Source: DATCYX01 sp037444705 (GTDB taxonomy: Bacteria > Chloroflexota > Anaerolineae > Anaerolineales > UBA4823). Taken from it: a DNA stretch of 21,826 nucleotides. The DNA is taken from contig JBBILY010000031.1 of assembly GCA_037444705.1 (NCBI GenBank), positions 1-21,826 on the forward strand, given 5' to 3'. The translations under genes and the position numbers were made by a program. Positions 1 through 8,810 of the stretch are shown piece after piece. Numbering within the stretch: the first letter of the stretch is position 1; the number at the start of each line of letters is the position of its first letter. The notes under the pieces were generated by a model that was given only the letters and a program-made list of their open reading frames with translations, was not told where the DNA came from and ran no database searches.

Positions 1-712
1 GGTGGGTAGCCCCCAGGACGATATAGACCACGTTGGGGTAGTGAGAGAGGATCGCAGGCAGAGCCTGGATCACATATTCAATTCCCTTATTGGGCGATAT
101 TAACCCAAAGGTTAACAGCACGATCTTGCCTTCAACGTCAAAATGATCTTTATAAAAGTTCGAATCAATGAAAGGCACATCCGGGATGCCATGAGGGATC
201 AACTCAATCTTCTCCATGGGCACACCGTAGATATCCTGGAGAAATTCAACACTGCGCTGGCTCATGGCGATCAGGCGATCAGATAACTGGGCCAATTCCT
301 CTAAGACTTTACGCTGCATGGGGTCTGGATCGCGCAAAACCGTGTGCAGCGTGGTCACCACGGGCATGCGTAACTGACGTAATAAAGCCAATATATGGCT
401 GCCGGCCGGTCCACCAAAGATGCCATATTCATGTTGCACGCATACCAGGTCAACATTGTTGATGTTGAGAAAATCGGCAGCCTGACGATAGGTGCTTACA
501 TCTTGTTCCGCCAGTTCGAAGCGCACACGTTCGGGATAATCATAGCCATCGGTTGAGTCGTTAACCGGGATGGCGAAGAAATTCACCTCCTGGTATAACG
601 CTGCCAGGGTTTCACACAGGTCGGTATTGAAGGTGGCGATGCCGCATTGACGCGGCAGATAGTTGCCAATGAAAGCGATGCTTTTAAGATGGGGATAGGC
701 TGCATTGACCAT
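1..712 (-). CDS. GT4-type glycosyltransferase, 3' end outside window
   Basis: The frame read from ATG at 710-712 stays open to the window edge (237 codons), so only the N-terminal domain and the start of the C-terminal domain are present. Residues 16-28 read GNYLPRQCGIATF, a nucleotide-sugar glycosyltransferase N-terminus common in GT4 proteins. Further on are VQHEYGIFGG, TTLHTVL, IPHGIPD and LLTFGLISPNKGIEYVI, the last being the usual start of the second Rossmann domain of a GT-B enzyme. The start is secured by an almost perfect Shine-Dalgarno sequence, AGGAGGTGA, four bases upstream. The enzyme would transfer a sugar from a nucleotide donor to an acceptor at the cytoplasmic face. Donor and acceptor cannot be told. 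It follows the other glycan genes on the same strand but after a long gap, so it may have its own promoter. Confidence 0.9.
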   Translation of the reverse strand, partial: MVNAAYPHLKSIAFIGNYLPRQCGIATFNTDLCETLAALYQEVNFFAIPVNDSTDGYDYPERVRFELAEQDVSTYRQAADFLNINNVDLVCVQHEYGIFGGPAGSHILALLRQLRMPVVTTLHTVLRDPDPMQRKVLEELAQLSDRLIAMSQRSVEFLQDIYGVPMEKIELIPHGIPDVPFIDSNFYKDHFDVEGKIVLLTFGLISPNKGIEYVIQALPAILSHYPNVVYIVLGATH

Positions 713-716
713 CTTA

Positions 717-725
717 TCACCTCCT
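717..725 (-). promoter_or_regulatory. Strong Shine-Dalgarno site of the GT4 gene
   Basis: AGGAGGTGA on the minus strand, four bases before the ATG, matches the anti-Shine-Dalgarno end of 16S rRNA almost completely. It fixes the start codon of the gene at 1-712. Confidence 0.75.
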
Positions 726-831
726 GGATCGAATCATGACTTGTGGTGTGAGATTACCTCACCCCTAAACACCCTCGCGGCAGGAGGGAGGAGTTGAGGG
801 CCGCGAGACCAAGTGGCACAATCTTGCTTCC

Positions 832-860
832 CCTAGAGAGATTCTTATGCAGGTTGTCAA
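832..860 (-). promoter_or_regulatory. Candidate sigma-70-type promoter for the GT4 gene
   Basis: On the minus strand a perfect TTGACA (855-860) is followed after 17 bp by TCTAGG (832-837), a poor -10 element. Transcription from here would give a leader that includes the 774-807 inverted repeat before the start at 712. The -35 match is good but the -10 match is weak, so this is only a candidate. Confidence 0.3.
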
Positions 861-1168
861 TACCCGAGGCAGGCGAATAATAGACATGCTGCCGAGAGCA
901 AGAGGTTAATCGCTTGGCTCTCAGGAGAAAAGAGATGAACTATAAAAAGAAGCGTGGCGCCTCGTCCCCAAACGCCATCAGTTCCACAGATTTTCGGCAA
1001 AATCGGGCGGCTTACTTAAATATCACAAGAGTCGCTCCTTGTCAAATTGAGTTGCATGTGGTGGACATACATTTTGTTCCCCCTGAGGCTGAGTTCACCC
1101 GAAATGGAAGGCGGATTGGCGGGATAAACTGGCGCGGAGCATTGCTCTATTTCTCTCACCTCCCCGGC

Positions 1169-1984
1169 TCATGGCGTGCGCGCCAGGCGAAAGCCCAGGG
1201 CTGGCGAGACGAAATCCGGTAGGGCGCCTTCACGTGCAGAGCAACGCGCCAGGCGATGGCTGTAATACCAGGCCCCGCCGCGAATGGCAAATTCTCCCTT
1301 GCTCTTCACATCTTCGCGCCCATCCTGGGAGCGGTAGGGATAAGGCTTGAGCAGACTCCCCGTCCACTCCCACACATTGCCAGCCATGTCGGCCACTCCC
1401 CAGGGGCTATCGCCGCCGGGTGAATATTCACCCACTGCGGTGGTGTTGCGTTTTCCGCTCTCGGCGGTATTACAGCGCCAGGGATCGAAGCCATTGCCCC
1501 AGGGGTAGAGGCGGTCATCGCTGCCGCGGGCTGCCCTCTCCCATTCGGCCTCAGTCGGCAGACGAAAGGCACCCCCGCTGATTTGCCCCTTGCAACGTTC
1601 TGTCAGCCACTGGCAATAGGCCAGAGCATCATTCAATGAAATGCCTACAACGGGATGGTTAGCGGCGCTTTCAGGGTAGTGAAAACCGATCCAACCGCGG
1701 GGCACGCGATGGCCGGTTTCCCAAACGAACTGATGATATTCGAGATTGGTCACCGGGAAGCGGGCGATCTCATAAGCGGGCAAATGGACGATATGTTGGG
1801 GCTGCTCGATCTGGAACAGGTCTTTTTCATACCATTCCAGCGCCCAATCTTCTTCCTGAATCACCAGGGTGCGAATCTGGTCATCGCTCGTTCCCATGAT
1901 GAAGTCCCCCTCGGGGATCAGAATTAACTCCGGGGGCTTCACTTTGGTCAGCATTTTCCTCAAGGTGTGCAGCGAAGATTGCAT
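1169..1984 (-). CDS. SUMF1/FGE-fold protein without the active-site cysteines
   Basis: This 271-residue protein is one SUMF1 (formylglycine-generating-enzyme-like) domain. Landmarks: IPEGDFIMG near residue 24, FPVTNLEYHQF at 76-86, HPVVGISLNDALAYCQWL at 110-127, FRLPTEAEWERAARG at 140-154, GVADMAGNVWEWTGS at 196-210, IRGGAW at 234-239 and the terminal LGFRLAR. True formylglycine-generating enzymes carry two cysteines shortly after the GG(S/A)W segment; here it reads YYSHRLARC and the pair is missing. It therefore probably does not activate sulfatases. SUMF1 folds also occur in ergothioneine synthases (EgtB), PvdO-like enzymes and ligand- or kinase-associated modules, and its real job is unknown. 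It lies 11 bp after a glycosyltransferase gene and is probably co-transcribed. A later ATG (residue 11) is an alternative start. Confidence 0.88.
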   Translation of the reverse strand: MQSSLHTLRKMLTKVKPPELILIPEGDFIMGTSDDQIRTLVIQEEDWALEWYEKDLFQIEQPQHIVHLPAYEIARFPVTNLEYHQFVWETGHRVPRGWIGFHYPESAANHPVVGISLNDALAYCQWLTERCKGQISGGAFRLPTEAEWERAARGSDDRLYPWGNGFDPWRCNTAESGKRNTTAVGEYSPGGDSPWGVADMAGNVWEWTGSLLKPYPYRSQDGREDVKSKGEFAIRGGAWYYSHRLARCSAREGALPDFVSPALGFRLARTP

Positions 1985-1995
1985 GAGCCTTATCC

Positions 1996-3117
1996 TCAGG
2001 GGAGCGTAAAACTCAGATGGGTGGGTGAGGCGTGGGAGGTATCTCCCACGGCGCGCTGATAAATATCCGTGTATGTGGCGATAATCTTATCCACATTCTC
2101 GTCTATGCTCTGGCTGATAGCATAGAGATAGGGAGCGCCGGCGGCTTCTTCTTTATATTCATCCAGGTGATCAATCATGTCTAACAAGACACGTTCCCAG
2201 GCGCCTGGCGCATTCTGCACCAGCCAGCCATACGGGCGCAATTCCTGATAGGCAGGGCCTTCGCTCGCTACCCAGGGGATTTTCATCGCCATATATTCCA
2301 GCACCTTGATCCAGGAGCGTCGCTCATCATAAGCCCCATGCAGCGGCGCCAGGCCAATATCGAACTGTGCCAGCACCTGTGCCCATTCACTATAGGGCAC
2401 CCAGGGCTGGTAGCGTTTTTGCTCTGGGGGCAGGGGCAAAGCCTCCAGGATGCGTTGGTCGCTGCCGCAAATCATCACCTTGACCTGGGGGCGCGCCCGG
2501 CAGACGTTCTTCAAAGCGCTCAGGATGCCGCTCTGGGTGAAACTTTGCAGGTGAGACAGGCTGCCGCCCCAGCCCAGGATGATCCCCTCATGCTCTACGG
2601 GTGAGACGTTTTCATAACGGCTGAGATCAATATAGTTGGGAAGATAATGCATCTCGGCAAACGCACGCCAATCTTCCATCAGGCGTTTGGAGGGCACGGT
2701 GGCGGCGTGCACCAGGCGCAAGCCCCACTTGAATTGGGTTAGCGGGGGTGGGTCAATCTTGTGTGGGGCTGCCCCGGCGCGGCGCACTATTCCCTGCTGC
2801 CAGAAGGCATAATTGGCGTTGCTGGGGTGCATGAGATGATAGGCGTCATCGAAATCGGCAATGACCGCTTTATCCTGAGCCTTCCAGTGTTGGATGGCAG
2901 AGAGCACCGGACCAAACAGGTTGCGCTGCACGACGATCACGTCTGCTGCGCCACAAACCGACTGGGCTAGTGGGGTGTGGTGGGCAAAGTCTTCAATGCT
3001 GAGCAAATCGGCGTGATGCCGGCCGCTGCGGTTGATGGCGCGCGCCGGCACAGCGCAACGCCATTCACTGCAATTCCATTCACTGGGACTATCGGCATAA
3101 ACATAAACGATTCTCAT
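1996..3117 (-). CDS. GT-B glycosyltransferase, stand-alone
   Basis: I place the start at the ATG at 3115-3117 (MRIVYVYADSPSEW), preceded by GAAGAAGGT at a suitable distance. A TTG six codons upstream would extend the frame. The protein has about 373 residues and two Rossmann-like halves. The N-half has CSEWRCAVPARAI and VIADFDDAYHLM; the C-half has ILGWGGSLSHLQSF, VKVMICGSD and FDIGLAPL, then WIKVLEYMAMKIPWVAS, which holds the glutamate typical of retaining GT-B enzymes. The R-x-x-V-P-A-R-A segment and the C-terminal pattern recur in the TPR-fused enzymes at 3140-4825 and 8807-10486, so the three look paralogous. It sits 22 bp after the gene at 3140-4825 and 11 bp before the SUMF1-domain gene, within one probable operon. 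Substrates are not deducible. Confidence 0.87.
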   Translation of the reverse strand: MRIVYVYADSPSEWNCSEWRCAVPARAINRSGRHHADLLSIEDFAHHTPLAQSVCGAADVIVVQRNLFGPVLSAIQHWKAQDKAVIADFDDAYHLMHPSNANYAFWQQGIVRRAGAAPHKIDPPPLTQFKWGLRLVHAATVPSKRLMEDWRAFAEMHYLPNYIDLSRYENVSPVEHEGIILGWGGSLSHLQSFTQSGILSALKNVCRARPQVKVMICGSDQRILEALPLPPEQKRYQPWVPYSEWAQVLAQFDIGLAPLHGAYDERRSWIKVLEYMAMKIPWVASEGPAYQELRPYGWLVQNAPGAWERVLLDMIDHLDEYKEEAAGAPYLYAISQSIDENVDKIIATYTDIYQRAVGDTSHASPTHLSFTLP

Positions 3118-3139
3118 CCGTAAGACCTTCTTCAAATGA

Positions 3140-4825
3140 TTAGTCGGCCGCTAAATCCGATCCGGGGCTTCTCTTGCTGACCTGCAGGGTCTCTTCAATA
3201 ACGCTCAACCACAGTTTTCCCAGGGCTTCCAGGTTGCGGGTGTGTGCCTTCTCCCACCCGGCTTTTCCCAAGGCGCTTCTCAAGTTAGCATCCAATACCA
3301 GTTGGCGCAGGCAGGTGTGCCATTCATCCGGGTCGCTGGCGATAAGCCCACCCTCGTGCCATTCAACATAGGCGGGTATGGGAGAGGCGATCCAGGGGAT
3401 GCCCATCCTTCCCGCTTCCAACAGGCGGCGCTCGGAGAGGGTCTCATTGAAGGGCGTGGGGCGCAAAGGCACTAACAATATATCCACCTGCCCCAGCAGA
3501 TATGGGAGATCCTCGCCGCCGACCAAAGGCAAATATAACCGCCGCGACTCGGGCAGGCTGTCGAAGAGTTGGTACACGCGCGGGTCGCCGGCGATCACCA
3601 GGTTAACCTGGGGAAATTCGCGCATCACCCGCAAGATCATGCGCCGTACTCGCGCCACATCTTCCACCTGCCCCGGCTGGCCGATCCAGCCCAGGTTCAG
3701 GGTATGAGGCGAGGGCGATAGACGCGGCCAGCGCTTCATCTCCAATGGCAGACACTCTGGCACCAGGCGGACGTGATGGCCTAAGGCAGACAGAGCGTTG
3801 GCCAGCACCCGGCTGGGCACGCAAACCATGTCGGCCAGCATCAGAGCCGAAGTATAAGCCCGGGCGCGTGGGGCAGACCCCAGACCCAGTTCCTCATAAT
3901 CGGGGTGATCGAGGGGCAATTTTTCGTAATCGGCGTCCAGGTTGAGCAGCAACGGTAGCCGCGCCGCAACGCAGGCGGCCATGGCTTCCATGCAGGTTGG
4001 ATCTGCGTGAGGGCGATAGGCGATGACCAGATCATAGCCTCTCAGGTCATCAGGCGGCAGACCCTGGCTGATCACCGTCTCGCAGTTTTGCTCTGCCAGG
4101 GCACGCACCGCGAGATGCTGGCGTGAGTGAGGCTCCTCGTCCACAGGCCCGAGGAAGAGCAGGCGCAGCGGCCGCTGGGGAGCGGGCGAGGGATCAATCA
4201 TCGGGTGCAGGAGGTTAGGGGAGTGGTCATCTTCGGGGGCTGAGTTATGGGTTAGGGGCGCCATTTGTTCGAGCAAATCCTGGAGCATGCGCGCCAGGTC
4301 TGGCCGCCCTTCGGTATAGGCTTGACGGATGTTGAGTTCGAGCAAGGCTGGCAGAAGCGCCTCCACTTCAGGCAAGCGTTGGGCGACGATTTGAGCCGGG
4401 TGCGGGCTGTGGATGATCTCTTCCAACAATTGCCGCGCCTGTTCCACTTCTTCAGGGGCGATTAGCCTATCGTTGCCGGCCAGGCGCTGGATAAGGGTGG
4501 TAATACCTTCAGGCTGGCTATCTTCGGCGAAAATAGCCCCTGGGGGGCATTCCAGGCGCGCCAGGTGGAGGCGGCGCTGGATGTGCGGCTGCTCAGGTGT
4601 CAACCGCGCCGCCTGCTGATACAGCAGCCAGGCTGTTTCTCCATCGCCCTCAGCCAGATAGCAATCCCCCATAGCCAGATAGGCTTCCACGTCCTGAGGA
4701 TGCTGGCGCAGGACGCTGGCATAGAGACGCAAGGCGTCCTCGATGCGATTGGCGTCCACATACGCCCGCGCCAGGGACTTACGGGCATCCAGGTCAACGG
4801 ACAATTGAGGCTGCGCCTGGGTCAT
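3140..4825 (-). CDS. TPR-repeat protein fused to a GT-B glycosyltransferase
   Basis: This 561-residue protein has two TPR units (residues about 14-85, with ARAYVDANRIEDALRLYASV and MGDCYLAEGDGETAWLLYQQ). A variable linker follows, then a glycosyltransferase region from about residue 219 (LRLLFLGPVDEEPHSRQHLA). The C-terminal half shows LNLGWIGQPGQVEDV, VNLVIAGDPRVYQLF, PYLLGQVDILLVPL and LLEAGRMGIPWIASPIPAY, the last matching the conserved glutamate region of GT-B enzymes. It is clearly paralogous to the product of 8807-10486: RRLYLP, PYLL-Q-D-LL-P and LLEAG--G-PW-ASP-PA are shared. TPRs probably mediate protein contacts, as in other TPR-linked glycosyltransferases, though no partner is visible. 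The ATG at 4825 has GGAGAG upstream. Confidence 0.88.
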   Translation of the reverse strand: MTQAQPQLSVDLDARKSLARAYVDANRIEDALRLYASVLRQHPQDVEAYLAMGDCYLAEGDGETAWLLYQQAARLTPEQPHIQRRLHLARLECPPGAIFAEDSQPEGITTLIQRLAGNDRLIAPEEVEQARQLLEEIIHSPHPAQIVAQRLPEVEALLPALLELNIRQAYTEGRPDLARMLQDLLEQMAPLTHNSAPEDDHSPNLLHPMIDPSPAPQRPLRLLFLGPVDEEPHSRQHLAVRALAEQNCETVISQGLPPDDLRGYDLVIAYRPHADPTCMEAMAACVAARLPLLLNLDADYEKLPLDHPDYEELGLGSAPRARAYTSALMLADMVCVPSRVLANALSALGHHVRLVPECLPLEMKRWPRLSPSPHTLNLGWIGQPGQVEDVARVRRMILRVMREFPQVNLVIAGDPRVYQLFDSLPESRRLYLPLVGGEDLPYLLGQVDILLVPLRPTPFNETLSERRLLEAGRMGIPWIASPIPAYVEWHEGGLIASDPDEWHTCLRQLVLDANLRSALGKAGWEKAHTRNLEALGKLWLSVIEETLQVSKRSPGSDLAAD

Positions 4826-5008
4826 CTCGGCTCTCCGAAGTCAGCATTCCACCCCAATTTAACATGGAAGGGGGCTCAGGTCTATAAAGGGAGGGTGAAA
4901 GCAACATAAAGGATGGCTAAAGGTACTTTTTGGGGGCAGGGCAAAGCGCAAGTGGGTAGGCTAGATGCGCCGCCAGGATGACCTTCACGACTTGGCATGG
5001 CTAAGACA

Positions 5009-6793
5009 CTAAACCGTTTTCTCTGCCAGCGCCTCCTGGATGAACGTCCCCAGCGCCTCCAGGCCTTCAGCCAGTTCCTGGTCGCCGTCCAGGCGGGCGG
5101 CCTGGGCGTTAGCGCGCACCAGGTGCAACACCTTTGCGCTCAACTGGTGGCGGTGCGCCTCCAGCGCCGCAAGCACATCCTCCGCGGCAAGCAATGTCTG
5201 CAACAGTTGAACTGCGGTGTCCATGTCCGCTGAGGCACCTTGCATTGCGCTGCTCCCTTGTGGCGGGTAGAGTGCCAACGCCTGCAGGGGGAGAAAGTCA
5301 GGCCAACGCGCCGCCAGGTCGTTGATCAGGCGTTGGCGTTCGTCCGTCGCGGGTAAGAGCAACAGGTGTTCAACGATTTTTAAGGCCGTCTTATGATTGC
5401 CAACGCGCAAACAAGCCTGCAGATATTCCTCCAGGAAGTCCAGGCGTTCCTGCCCGGATGGCAAGAGACGCTGATACAATAGCAGTGCCTCGCTTATAAA
5501 CCCCTGTGCCAATAAGAGACTTGCCTTTAGGCGCAGTGCTTCAAAATCTTGCCCTTCCTCCGCCAACCAGGCCTGCAAACCGGCCTCAGCTTCCCGCCAT
5601 TGCCCCTCAGCAATCCAGGCTTGTAACTGCCGCTGCCGCTTTTCCTGGGCGCGACGTGCCTGGGTTGCCACCTGCCTAGCTTGATCCACACAACCGCGAC
5701 GAAAGAGCACCTGCATCCAGGCTTTCAGGAGGGTGGGGTGAGAGGGCCATCTCTCAACCAACCGCTCTATAACCCGCGCTAAGATAGCCGTTTCCTTGGG
5801 ATAGTGTTCCACGACCCGCACAGCCCGCTCTGGGTAACGTTCCAGGTAACGGAACAAGGCGTTTTCAAATCGGTGTTGCTCTCCAAGTTGCAGATAAGCC
5901 TGGCAGAGTTGTTCCCATGCTTCGGCCGGCGCCTGAGGTTGAAGGGTTGCCTGTTCGAGGGCTTGGGCGGCTTTGCCCCAATCTTGCAGGCGCAAAAACA
6001 GCCCACCTATGATCAGGGGATCGGTGAAAAATTCAGGGTAGTTGGTGTAAAGTTCCAGCCATAGATGGTCCGCTTTGGGGTTGGCCACAGTGTGCAACAT
6101 GGAAGACTGGTGCACCCGATAGCGGGCCAGGATTTCGGGCACCTGCACCCCCCACCCACCCATACGAGCGACCTTAAACCAAAGGTCGAAGTCTTCCCAG
6201 CCCATCACCCCCATTTTCGAGTATCCCCCTACTTCTTCCCACACCTTTTTGCGGATCAGGCTCATGGCGTCGATATAATTGCCATACTGAAACAGGCGCG
6301 GTTCCCAGGGCTGGGTGTTTTGCAGACCAATGGCTTCGCCAAATTTCTCCAAATAGCCATAAGCAAAACTGGCATCACAGCGATCCAAAGCTGCGGCCAG
6401 ACGCTCCAAGCACGGTGGGTAGAGCAGGTTGTCCGCATCCAGGACGAATACATACGCGGTGCGTGCCAGGGTGAAGGCGGGGTTGCGCGCCGCAGCCAGG
6501 CCGCGATTCGCCTTATGCCGCACGAGCAGGGCGCGGCTGAAGCGTGCCCCATGCACCTGAAGCCAGCGCAGAGCTTCGCCTTCGGAGCCATCTTTGGAGC
6601 TGTCATCCACGATAATGAGGTCTATATCGCTCAGAGTCTGAGTGCGCACCGAATCCAGGCAAGCAGCAATGTAACGGCGGTAATTGTACAGGCTGATCGC
6701 CACCGTCACAGTGGGTGACCCTGGCCTCTGGTGTTGGAATAGAACATCTACGCCCAGGTTTAACCACTCATCGTTTGCTTTGTTCACAACCAT
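5009..6793 (-). CDS. GT2 glycosyltransferase with C-terminal TPR-like repeats
   Basis: The first ~260 residues are a GT-A family 2 domain: VAISLYNYRRYIAACLDSV (31-49), LIIVDDSSKDGS (59-70, nucleotide-binding aspartates 63-64), RGLAAARNPAF, VFVLDADNLLYP (DxD-like DAD at 119-121) and MGWEDFDLWFK (197-207, containing the acidic residues expected to act as catalytic base). Residues about 265-594 are helical repeats of TPR or TPR-like type (for example WGKAAQALEQATLQPQ and GFISEALLLYQRLL). Such enzymes transfer single sugars from a nucleotide donor with inversion. The ATG at 6793 has AAGGA only one base upstream, so the GTG two codons on (6787) may be the true start. There are gaps of 94 bp to the preceding gene and 183 bp to the next. 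Confidence 0.9.
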   Translation of the reverse strand: MVVNKANDEWLNLGVDVLFQHQRPGSPTVTVAISLYNYRRYIAACLDSVRTQTLSDIDLIIVDDSSKDGSEGEALRWLQVHGARFSRALLVRHKANRGLAAARNPAFTLARTAYVFVLDADNLLYPPCLERLAAALDRCDASFAYGYLEKFGEAIGLQNTQPWEPRLFQYGNYIDAMSLIRKKVWEEVGGYSKMGVMGWEDFDLWFKVARMGGWGVQVPEILARYRVHQSSMLHTVANPKADHLWLELYTNYPEFFTDPLIIGGLFLRLQDWGKAAQALEQATLQPQAPAEAWEQLCQAYLQLGEQHRFENALFRYLERYPERAVRVVEHYPKETAILARVIERLVERWPSHPTLLKAWMQVLFRRGCVDQARQVATQARRAQEKRQRQLQAWIAEGQWREAEAGLQAWLAEEGQDFEALRLKASLLLAQGFISEALLLYQRLLPSGQERLDFLEEYLQACLRVGNHKTALKIVEHLLLLPATDERQRLINDLAARWPDFLPLQALALYPPQGSSAMQGASADMDTAVQLLQTLLAAEDVLAALEAHRHQLSAKVLHLVRANAQAARLDGDQELAEGLEALGTFIQEALAEKTV

Positions 6794-6887
6794 ATCCTTG
6801 TCTACTTTATAGTCTGTTCATCCGCCTTTGCCCCAGCCCTGTTTGCATGGAATGGATGGAGGCAGGCTCTCAGCGCCCCCAAGGTGT

Positions 6888-8810
6888 TCAGCCAGGGAGG
6901 ATTTGTTCCAATAAGGGTCGCAGCGCATCTGCCAGGCGACAGTGCTGGGTGAGCGTATGATAGCCATGCTCAACGATCTCCTGGGCTTCCCGCTGCCCCT
7001 GAGGTGAGGCGAGATAGTATTCGAGCCGTTCAAGCATCTCCTGTAAGGGCGTCTCCACATAATCTACATTGGCGACAAAAGGTGGCGCAGGCTGACTGCT
7101 CTCGCTGATAACCAGATTCTTCTGCCAGATGCCGAGCAGGACCACGCGGTGCCATTCGAAATATTGGTCTCTGTCGCGGTGGATGTTGAGGGAAACCTTG
7201 GCGCGTTGAGCCAGCCCAATTACAGTTGTGGTGTTCATGTAGGTGCTCAAACCAGGGATGATGGGGCGGCGTGAGTCGGCCAGGTGGATATAGGTCTGGT
7301 ACCTGGAAAACACGGGGGCAGCCTGGGCAAAGAAAGCCTCTCGCCGTGGGGTCAGGCCGCCCACGAAGAGCACATCTATCGGACGCTGCGCCCAAGGCTG
7401 GCTCAAATAGGAGCGTCGTCGGAGGCGCGGCTCCAGGAAGCAGGTGCCATAGTGATACGGCAGTTCTTTGATTTCACGGTATGGAGCAAAGCCTTCCACG
7501 TAACCCAGGGGCAACACCTGCACTTCGTAGCCTTTCTGACGGATCTGTTCAGCCGACCAGGCGTTGATGTCCCAGATGTGGGTAGCTCGATCGAATAGGC
7601 TGGCGCTCAGGGCAGCCCATTGGGTTGAGGGCTGCTCAGTATTGACCAGGATCAGGTTCGGTGGCAGGTTGCCGCGGCGCAACTCACCCCCTGCCCCCAG
7701 AAAGAAAAATTCATGGGGAGCGATGACCACGTGCCAGTTAGTATTGGGATTAAAACCGTGGGTCTCGTCGCTCAGCCTCACACCATATCCCAATTCCTTC
7801 AATCCAGCCGCGAGCAAGTCGCGAATTTCCCCGAAGAAGTAATTGCCTTTGGAGTTAATATAGAGGGTGAAATGTGTGCTAAGATGATTGCGATGAGGAT
7901 GGGAACGCCTCCTCTTGTTGGGGGTGGGCTGAGAGGTAGAGCATTTGTCCTTCGCCATGAGGTCTATTGAGGTTGCGCCTGGCTCAGCGCCAGGGTCAGC
8001 GGCCAGGACGGCAGTCTGCTCCCCCCGCCCCATCGCCTCAGGTGTCGGGGAAACTGCCACCGCCTGTGGATAATACGGGCCTGACTGAGCGCACAGGGTG
8101 GCGTACAGGTCAACCATTTCAGGTGGCGCCTCAGTTGTTCTCAATTCTTCCATGGTTGCCTGGTTATGGCGCTGATTGCCAGCAATCGAAGTCAAAGCCA
8201 GTTCTAGCCTTCCAAGGTCTTGGGGGATGCCCGTGAACTCCAACAGGCGCAACAACTCCTCCTGCGGGCGCTTGAAATAAGTATCGTAGTGGGTGATCAG
8301 GAGCTGCTCAGCAGGAATTGCAGTTAGCAGGCGCTGATTGTAAACCGTCCACAGGTTAAAACTAAAGGCTGGAGACGAGTACCCGCGCCGATTTAGAGAG
8401 CGAGCCACTTCCAGCGGGTGCCGCAGGCAAATGATGACCTTAAGGTCAGGGATCAATTGCAGCCAAAATGGAAGGGTCAGGGAATTGCGTGGGTCTTTCC
8501 ATCCCCAGGGCTCATGGCCCTCAAACTGACGCAGTAACTCCTGCGCCTGAGGCGTAATAGCGGACAATTCGGGCGCTTTTTCCCAGCCCGCCTCCATCAC
8601 TGGGGGCAAATCCCACCCCCCGTGAAAATGAGACAGGATGGCTTCGTTGATCTGAAGGAACTTTATATTTTCCCAATAGCCTTCGGAGTTATCTGAGGTG
8701 GGAGGGAGCAGATCTGCCGTGTGGCCTAAATACAACCCGCACAGGTTCAAAAGCCGGGTTACCATCGAGGTGCCCGAACGGTGCATCCCTGCTACACAGA
8801 CCACGCTCAT
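6888..8810 (-). CDS. Sulfotransferase-glycosyltransferase fusion protein
   Basis: Residues 1 to about 250 are a PAPS-dependent sulfotransferase domain: VAGMHRSGTSMVTRLL (6-21) is the 5'-phosphosulfate loop, and VIICLRHPLEVARSLNRRG (125-143) matches the 3'-phosphate-binding segment with its conserved Arg and Ser. EGYWEN and WGWKDPRN are also typical. A low-complexity, polar linker (about 251-312) joins a second domain (about 313-640) that resembles CgeB-like/Glyco_trans_1_2 glycosyltransferases: KGNYFFGEIRDLLAAGL, DVLFVGGLTPRREAFF, AKVSLNIHRDRDQYFEWHRV and NLVISESSQPAPPFV. One chain could thus both add a sugar and sulfate a sugar. The ATG overlaps the stop of the upstream gene in ATGA, with GAGGT upstream, which indicates translational coupling. 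The acceptor is unknown. Confidence 0.88.
   Translation of the reverse strand: MSVVCVAGMHRSGTSMVTRLLNLCGLYLGHTADLLPPTSDNSEGYWENIKFLQINEAILSHFHGGWDLPPVMEAGWEKAPELSAITPQAQELLRQFEGHEPWGWKDPRNSLTLPFWLQLIPDLKVIICLRHPLEVARSLNRRGYSSPAFSFNLWTVYNQRLLTAIPAEQLLITHYDTYFKRPQEELLRLLEFTGIPQDLGRLELALTSIAGNQRHNQATMEELRTTEAPPEMVDLYATLCAQSGPYYPQAVAVSPTPEAMGRGEQTAVLAADPGAEPGATSIDLMAKDKCSTSQPTPNKRRRSHPHRNHLSTHFTLYINSKGNYFFGEIRDLLAAGLKELGYGVRLSDETHGFNPNTNWHVVIAPHEFFFLGAGGELRRGNLPPNLILVNTEQPSTQWAALSASLFDRATHIWDINAWSAEQIRQKGYEVQVLPLGYVEGFAPYREIKELPYHYGTCFLEPRLRRRSYLSQPWAQRPIDVLFVGGLTPRREAFFAQAAPVFSRYQTYIHLADSRRPIIPGLSTYMNTTTVIGLAQRAKVSLNIHRDRDQYFEWHRVVLLGIWQKNLVISESSQPAPPFVANVDYVETPLQEMLERLEYYLASPQGQREAQEIVEHGYHTLTQHCRLADALRPLLEQILPG

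Larger units (their letters stand above)
713..1168. other. 456-bp gap without a convincing gene
   Basis: This stretch separates the SUMF1-domain gene from the GT4 gene, both on the minus strand. It holds a perfect 8-bp inverted repeat, CTCGCGGC (774-781) and GCCGCGAG (800-807), with an 18-nt loop and no T-run on either side. A second imperfect hairpin is GAGAGCAAG (894-902) with CTTGGCTCTC (913-922). A candidate minus-strand promoter lies at 832-860. The layout would suit an untranslated leader of about 110 nt ahead of the GT4 gene, but no riboswitch family is recognised. A plus-strand open frame from 934 was considered and rejected. Confidence 0.5.

Noticed and set aside
934..1222. Plus-strand open frame of 96 codons with AGGAG seven bases before its ATG
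   Set aside because: It resembles no family, has a low-complexity basic start, and its end runs antisense into the SUMF1-domain gene. The ribosome-site match is the only support.
6065..6718. Long plus-strand open frame opposite the GT2 domain
   Set aside because: It lies wholly antisense to clear GT2 motifs and has no recognisable domain; it is a by-product of codon bias.
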